A DNA stretch of 64,000 bases from Sphingomonas sp. (GTDB lineage Bacteria > Pseudomonadota > Alphaproteobacteria > Sphingomonadales > Sphingomonadaceae). Below, in pieces: positions 61,719 to 64,000 of the stretch. The position numbers were made by a program, and so were the translations under genes. How positions within the stretch are numbered: position 1 is the first letter of the stretch; each line of letters opens with the position of its first letter. The notes beneath the pieces were generated by a model, which had not been told where the DNA came from, made no database searches, and saw only the letters and a list, made by a program, of their open reading frames with translations. The stretch lies in NCBI GenBank assembly GCA_017418975.1, contig JAFOMG010000012.1:186001-250000 (forward strand), written 5' to 3'.

Positions 61719-61750
61719 GCCCCGGGTCTATCGCACCTCCGTGCGTGCTG

Positions 61751-62689
61751 TCACGCCGCGTGGACGACGGATTTGGCGGAGACGCGCTCCACCAGGGCTC
61801 GCAGTTCGTCATGCTCGGCGGCGGTGAGGTCGGTGAGCGGCGTGCGCACCGGTCCGGCATCGCGCCCGACCACGCGCATGCCGGCCTTGACGATCGACAC
61901 CGCATAGCCGCGGCCCCGGTTGCGCAGCGCGATATAGGGCAGCACGAACGCCTTGAGCCGCGCCATCACCTCGTCCTGCCGGCCGGCGCGGACGGCGCGA
62001 TAAAAGTCCAGCGCCCATTCGGGCATGAAGTTGAAGATCGCCGAGGAATAGGTGGTAACGCCCATGGTGAGATAGGGGGTCGCGAAGGTCTCGGCCGTCG
62101 GGAGGCCGCCGATATAGGTGAGCCGATCGCCCATCCGCGCGAAGATGCGGGTCATCAGCTCGATATCGCCCACGCCGTCCTTGAAGCCGACCAGATTGGG
62201 GTTGCGCTCGCACAGGCCGGCCAGGGTCTCGTCGTTCACCACCGCATTGTCACGATTATAGACGATCACGCCCAGGCCGGTGGAGCGGCAAACCGCCTCG
62301 ATATGCGCGGCCAGCCCTTCCTGGCTCGAGCCGACCAGATAGGGCGGCAGCAGCAACAGGCCGTCCGCGCCCGCCTTTTCCGCGCCCCGGGCGATCTCGG
62401 TGGCGATGGCGGTGCCATAGCCGCAGCCCGAGATCACCGGCAGCCTGCCCGCCGCCTCCGCCACCGCGGCGGCGACGACGGTGACGACCTCGGCCGGCGT
62501 CAGCGAGAAGAACTCGCCGGTGCCCCCGGCGGCGAACAGGCCCGACAGCTCGTGCGACAGCATCCAGGCGCAATGCTCGCGATAGGCATGCTCGACAAAG
62601 CCGCCATCGGCATCGAAATGCGTGACCGGAAAGGACAGGAGGCCGCCGCCGAGGCTGCGTGCCATTTCAACCGGATTCCAGCTCGTCAC
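61751..62689 (-). CDS. kdgD: 5-dehydro-4-deoxyglucarate dehydratase
   Basis: A 312-residue class I aldolase-fold enzyme (DapA superfamily) that dehydrates and decarboxylates 5-dehydro-4-deoxyglucarate to 2,5-dioxopentanoate. The GGTGEFFSL loop, the tyrosine Y144 in VIVYNRDN and the Schiff-base lysine K170 in [10 protein letters not shown] are the KdgD pattern. It links glucarate/galactarate or oxidised hexuronates to 2-oxoglutarate. The GTG at 62689 has an aggaga ribosome site; an ATG at 62665 is less likely. Confidence 0.93.
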   Translation of the reverse strand: MTSWNPVEMARSLGGGLLSFPVTHFDADGGFVEHAYREHCAWMLSHELSGLFAAGGTGEFFSLTPAEVVTVVAAAVAEAAGRLPVISGCGYGTAIATEIARGAEKAGADGLLLLPPYLVGSSQEGLAAHIEAVCRSTGLGVIVYNRDNAVVNDETLAGLCERNPNLVGFKDGVGDIELMTRIFARMGDRLTYIGGLPTAETFATPYLTMGVTTYSSAIFNFMPEWALDFYRAVRAGRQDEVMARLKAFVLPYIALRNRGRGYAVSIVKAGMRVVGRDAGPVRTPLTDLTAAEHDELRALVERVSAKSVVHAA

Positions 62690-62844
62690 GATCGTCTCCT
62701 AGTCGCCGCCCATCGGTCGAGGGCGGTCTTGGTTCGATCGCTAGCTATTGAGTCCGCGGCATGCCGTCCAAACCAAAGCCGCGATGGATCGATGCAAGAC
62801 TTGGCTCGATCCGAATCGCTGCCCAGAGCCGGCCGGGCAACGGC

Positions 62845-64000
62845 TCAGCGCGCGGCGGCCTTGGGAAGCGGCACCGCCGAGACGGAACGTTCCGGACCGG
62901 GCACGAAGCTGCCGCCCATGGCCGGGCGGCGGGAACCGGGAGAGAAGGGAACGACCTCCGCTCCGCCGGCCCGGGGCGCCGCGGGGCGGCCCCGCAGGGC
63001 GCGCCGGTCGCGCCGCAGCCGCCGCAGGGGTTCCACCAGGCGCGCGATGAGCACGTCCACGACCCCCTCGCCATGGGCCTGCTCCAGATAGACCAGCCCG
63101 GCGGCGGCCGCCGTCCACAACCCCAGGTTCAGCATCTCGGCCAAGAGGACATGGGCGGCGAAATTGGCCTCGATCGATGCCGCGAGCTTCAGATGCAGCA
63201 CGACGAGCACGATCGCCACGAGGATCCCGGCCGCGCTTTCCTTGCGCCGGGGCGGCTTGCCCAGCAGGATCGCGAACCAGGGGATGAGGAGGCAGAACAG
63301 CACGCTGTCCGCCCGCATCACCAGCGCGGTCAGCGCCAGGCGGCGCTCCAGGGGCGTCCCGTCGCGCGCCTTTTGCAGCAGGGCGCCGCCCGAAAGCATG
63401 TCGAACTGATGCATCGCATCATTGTCGACCACGCCGCTCGCGGGCGGTCTGCCGGAAAAATCCATGCGATCGAAGCGAACGGCGCGGGCCTGGCCCGGCC
63501 CCGCGCCGATCACGCCGACACCGTTGCGGAGCCGCAATCGCACGCCGCCGTCCGGCGAGAAGCCGATATCGGCGCGGGGCGCGCTGAAGCTGTCCTCGCC
63601 GCGGCGGACGACGACATCCTCGAGATGACGCGTGCCCCCGCCTCCGATGCCGCCGACGAAGATCGTGGTCCCGGCATCGAGCTCGATCGGCTGGCCGACC
63701 GGCAGGGGCAATCCATGCTCCCCCGTCTGGAGCTCATGGTAGATGGCGTCGAGCGCCCGCTCGCCGGCGGGCCGCAGCTCGAACCGGATGGCGAACTGGG
63801 CGCCGGCGACGAGCGCCGCGAAGGCGAGCGGAACCGCCATGATGCGCAGGCGGCTCATGCCCGCCGCCGCCGCGATCTGCCATTCGCCGCGCAGGATCAT
63901 CTGCCGCACGGTGAGCGCCGAGGCCAGCATCAGCGCCACGGGCACCGCGGCGCTCAGATGCTCCGGGACCAGCGCGACGCTGAGCCGGACCAGCAGCGCC
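62845..64000 (-). CDS. LptF/LptG family permease, partial (N-terminus off the right edge)
   Basis: Inner-membrane component of the LptB2FG lipopolysaccharide exporter. The visible 385 residues start mid-protein (LVPEHLSAAVPVALMLASALT), continue through ILRGEWQIAAAAGMSRLRI, a periplasmic beta-jellyroll, and three more membrane spans. A basic, Pro-rich tail of about 70 residues follows the last span and is unusual. In sphingomonads lptF and lptG look alike, so I do not choose. The frame is open to the window edge, so the true start lies outside. Confidence 0.88.
   Translation of the reverse strand, partial: ALLVRLSVALVPEHLSAAVPVALMLASALTVRQMILRGEWQIAAAAGMSRLRIMAVPLAFAALVAGAQFAIRFELRPAGERALDAIYHELQTGEHGLPLPVGQPIELDAGTTIFVGGIGGGGTRHLEDVVVRRGEDSFSAPRADIGFSPDGGVRLRLRNGVGVIGAGPGQARAVRFDRMDFSGRPPASGVVDNDAMHQFDMLSGGALLQKARDGTPLERRLALTALVMRADSVLFCLLIPWFAILLGKPPRRKESAAGILVAIVLVVLHLKLAASIEANFAAHVLLAEMLNLGLWTAAAAGLVYLEQAHGEGVVDVLIARLVEPLRRLRRDRRALRGRPAAPRAGGAEVVPFSPGSRRPAMGGSFVPGPERSVSAVPLPKAAAR

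Overview
The window reads as a chromosomal segment of a high-GC alphaproteobacterium of the Sphingomonas type (Sphingomonadaceae). This is inferred from four things: a complete alphaproteobacterial division and cell-wall (dcw) cluster, the aat / DUF2155 / NDUFA12 neighbourhood, a GTTC-N7-GTTC LexA box (the alphaproteobacterial SOS operator), and two TonB-dependent receptors of the kind these bacteria carry in large numbers. No plasmid, phage or insertion-sequence gene was seen, and no CRISPR array.

Layout. (1) 1-12924, minus strand: the dcw cluster mraZ-rsmH-ftsL-ftsI-murE-murF-mraY-murD-ftsW-murG-murC plus a small helical ORF that runs off the left edge. Most junctions overlap by 4 or fewer bases, often with GTG or TTG starts, so the cluster is probably translationally coupled. 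Its 5' leader (about 600 bp) holds a tandem TGGGG box, a terminator-like hairpin and a ten-codon ORF with a strong ribosome binding site. (2) 13.5-16.7 kb: a small membrane protein, a cysteine synthase and short housekeeping or hypothetical genes, including an Mpo1-like protein and a hypoxanthine-DNA glycosylase-like protein. (3) 16.8-25.4 kb: a von Willebrand lipoprotein, small lipoproteins, a Y-family DNA polymerase under a LexA box, ParA, aat, DUF2155, NDUFA12, DUF192, a double cold-shock protein and recX. (4) 25.5-32.2 kb: a fatty acyl-AMP ligase, a divergent TetR / carotenoid oxygenase pair with a clear palindromic operator, and a membrane GGDEF-EAL protein. (5) 32.2-38.1 kb, minus strand: a Fec-type surface-signalling operon (ECF sigma, FecR, STN-TonB receptor) whose last gene is an exported M28 peptidase. 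(6) 38.3-51.3 kb: an AraC regulator and one giant autotransporter gene of about 3939 codons. (7) 51.6 kb: tRNA-Trp. (8) 51.8-62.7 kb: a probable uronate/aldarate glycan-use locus (TonB receptor, hexuronate-type MFS transporter, Tat-exported protein of unrecognised family, carboxylesterase, LysR, KdgD), interrupted by two unrelated small genes. (9) The right edge cuts an LptF/LptG permease gene.

How the genes work together. Region 1 makes lipid II and the division septum. Region 5 is a sense-and-import circuit in which receptor occupancy is expected to signal through FecR to the sigma factor, with the peptidase suggesting a peptidic ligand. Region 8 is inferred to import an acidic sugar polymer or its pieces and feed them to 2,5-dioxopentanoate. 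The least-described items are the mraZ leader, the palindrome inserted in frame in murD, the giant autotransporter, the peptidase-linked Fec system and the Tat-exported 610-residue protein next to the uronate transporter.
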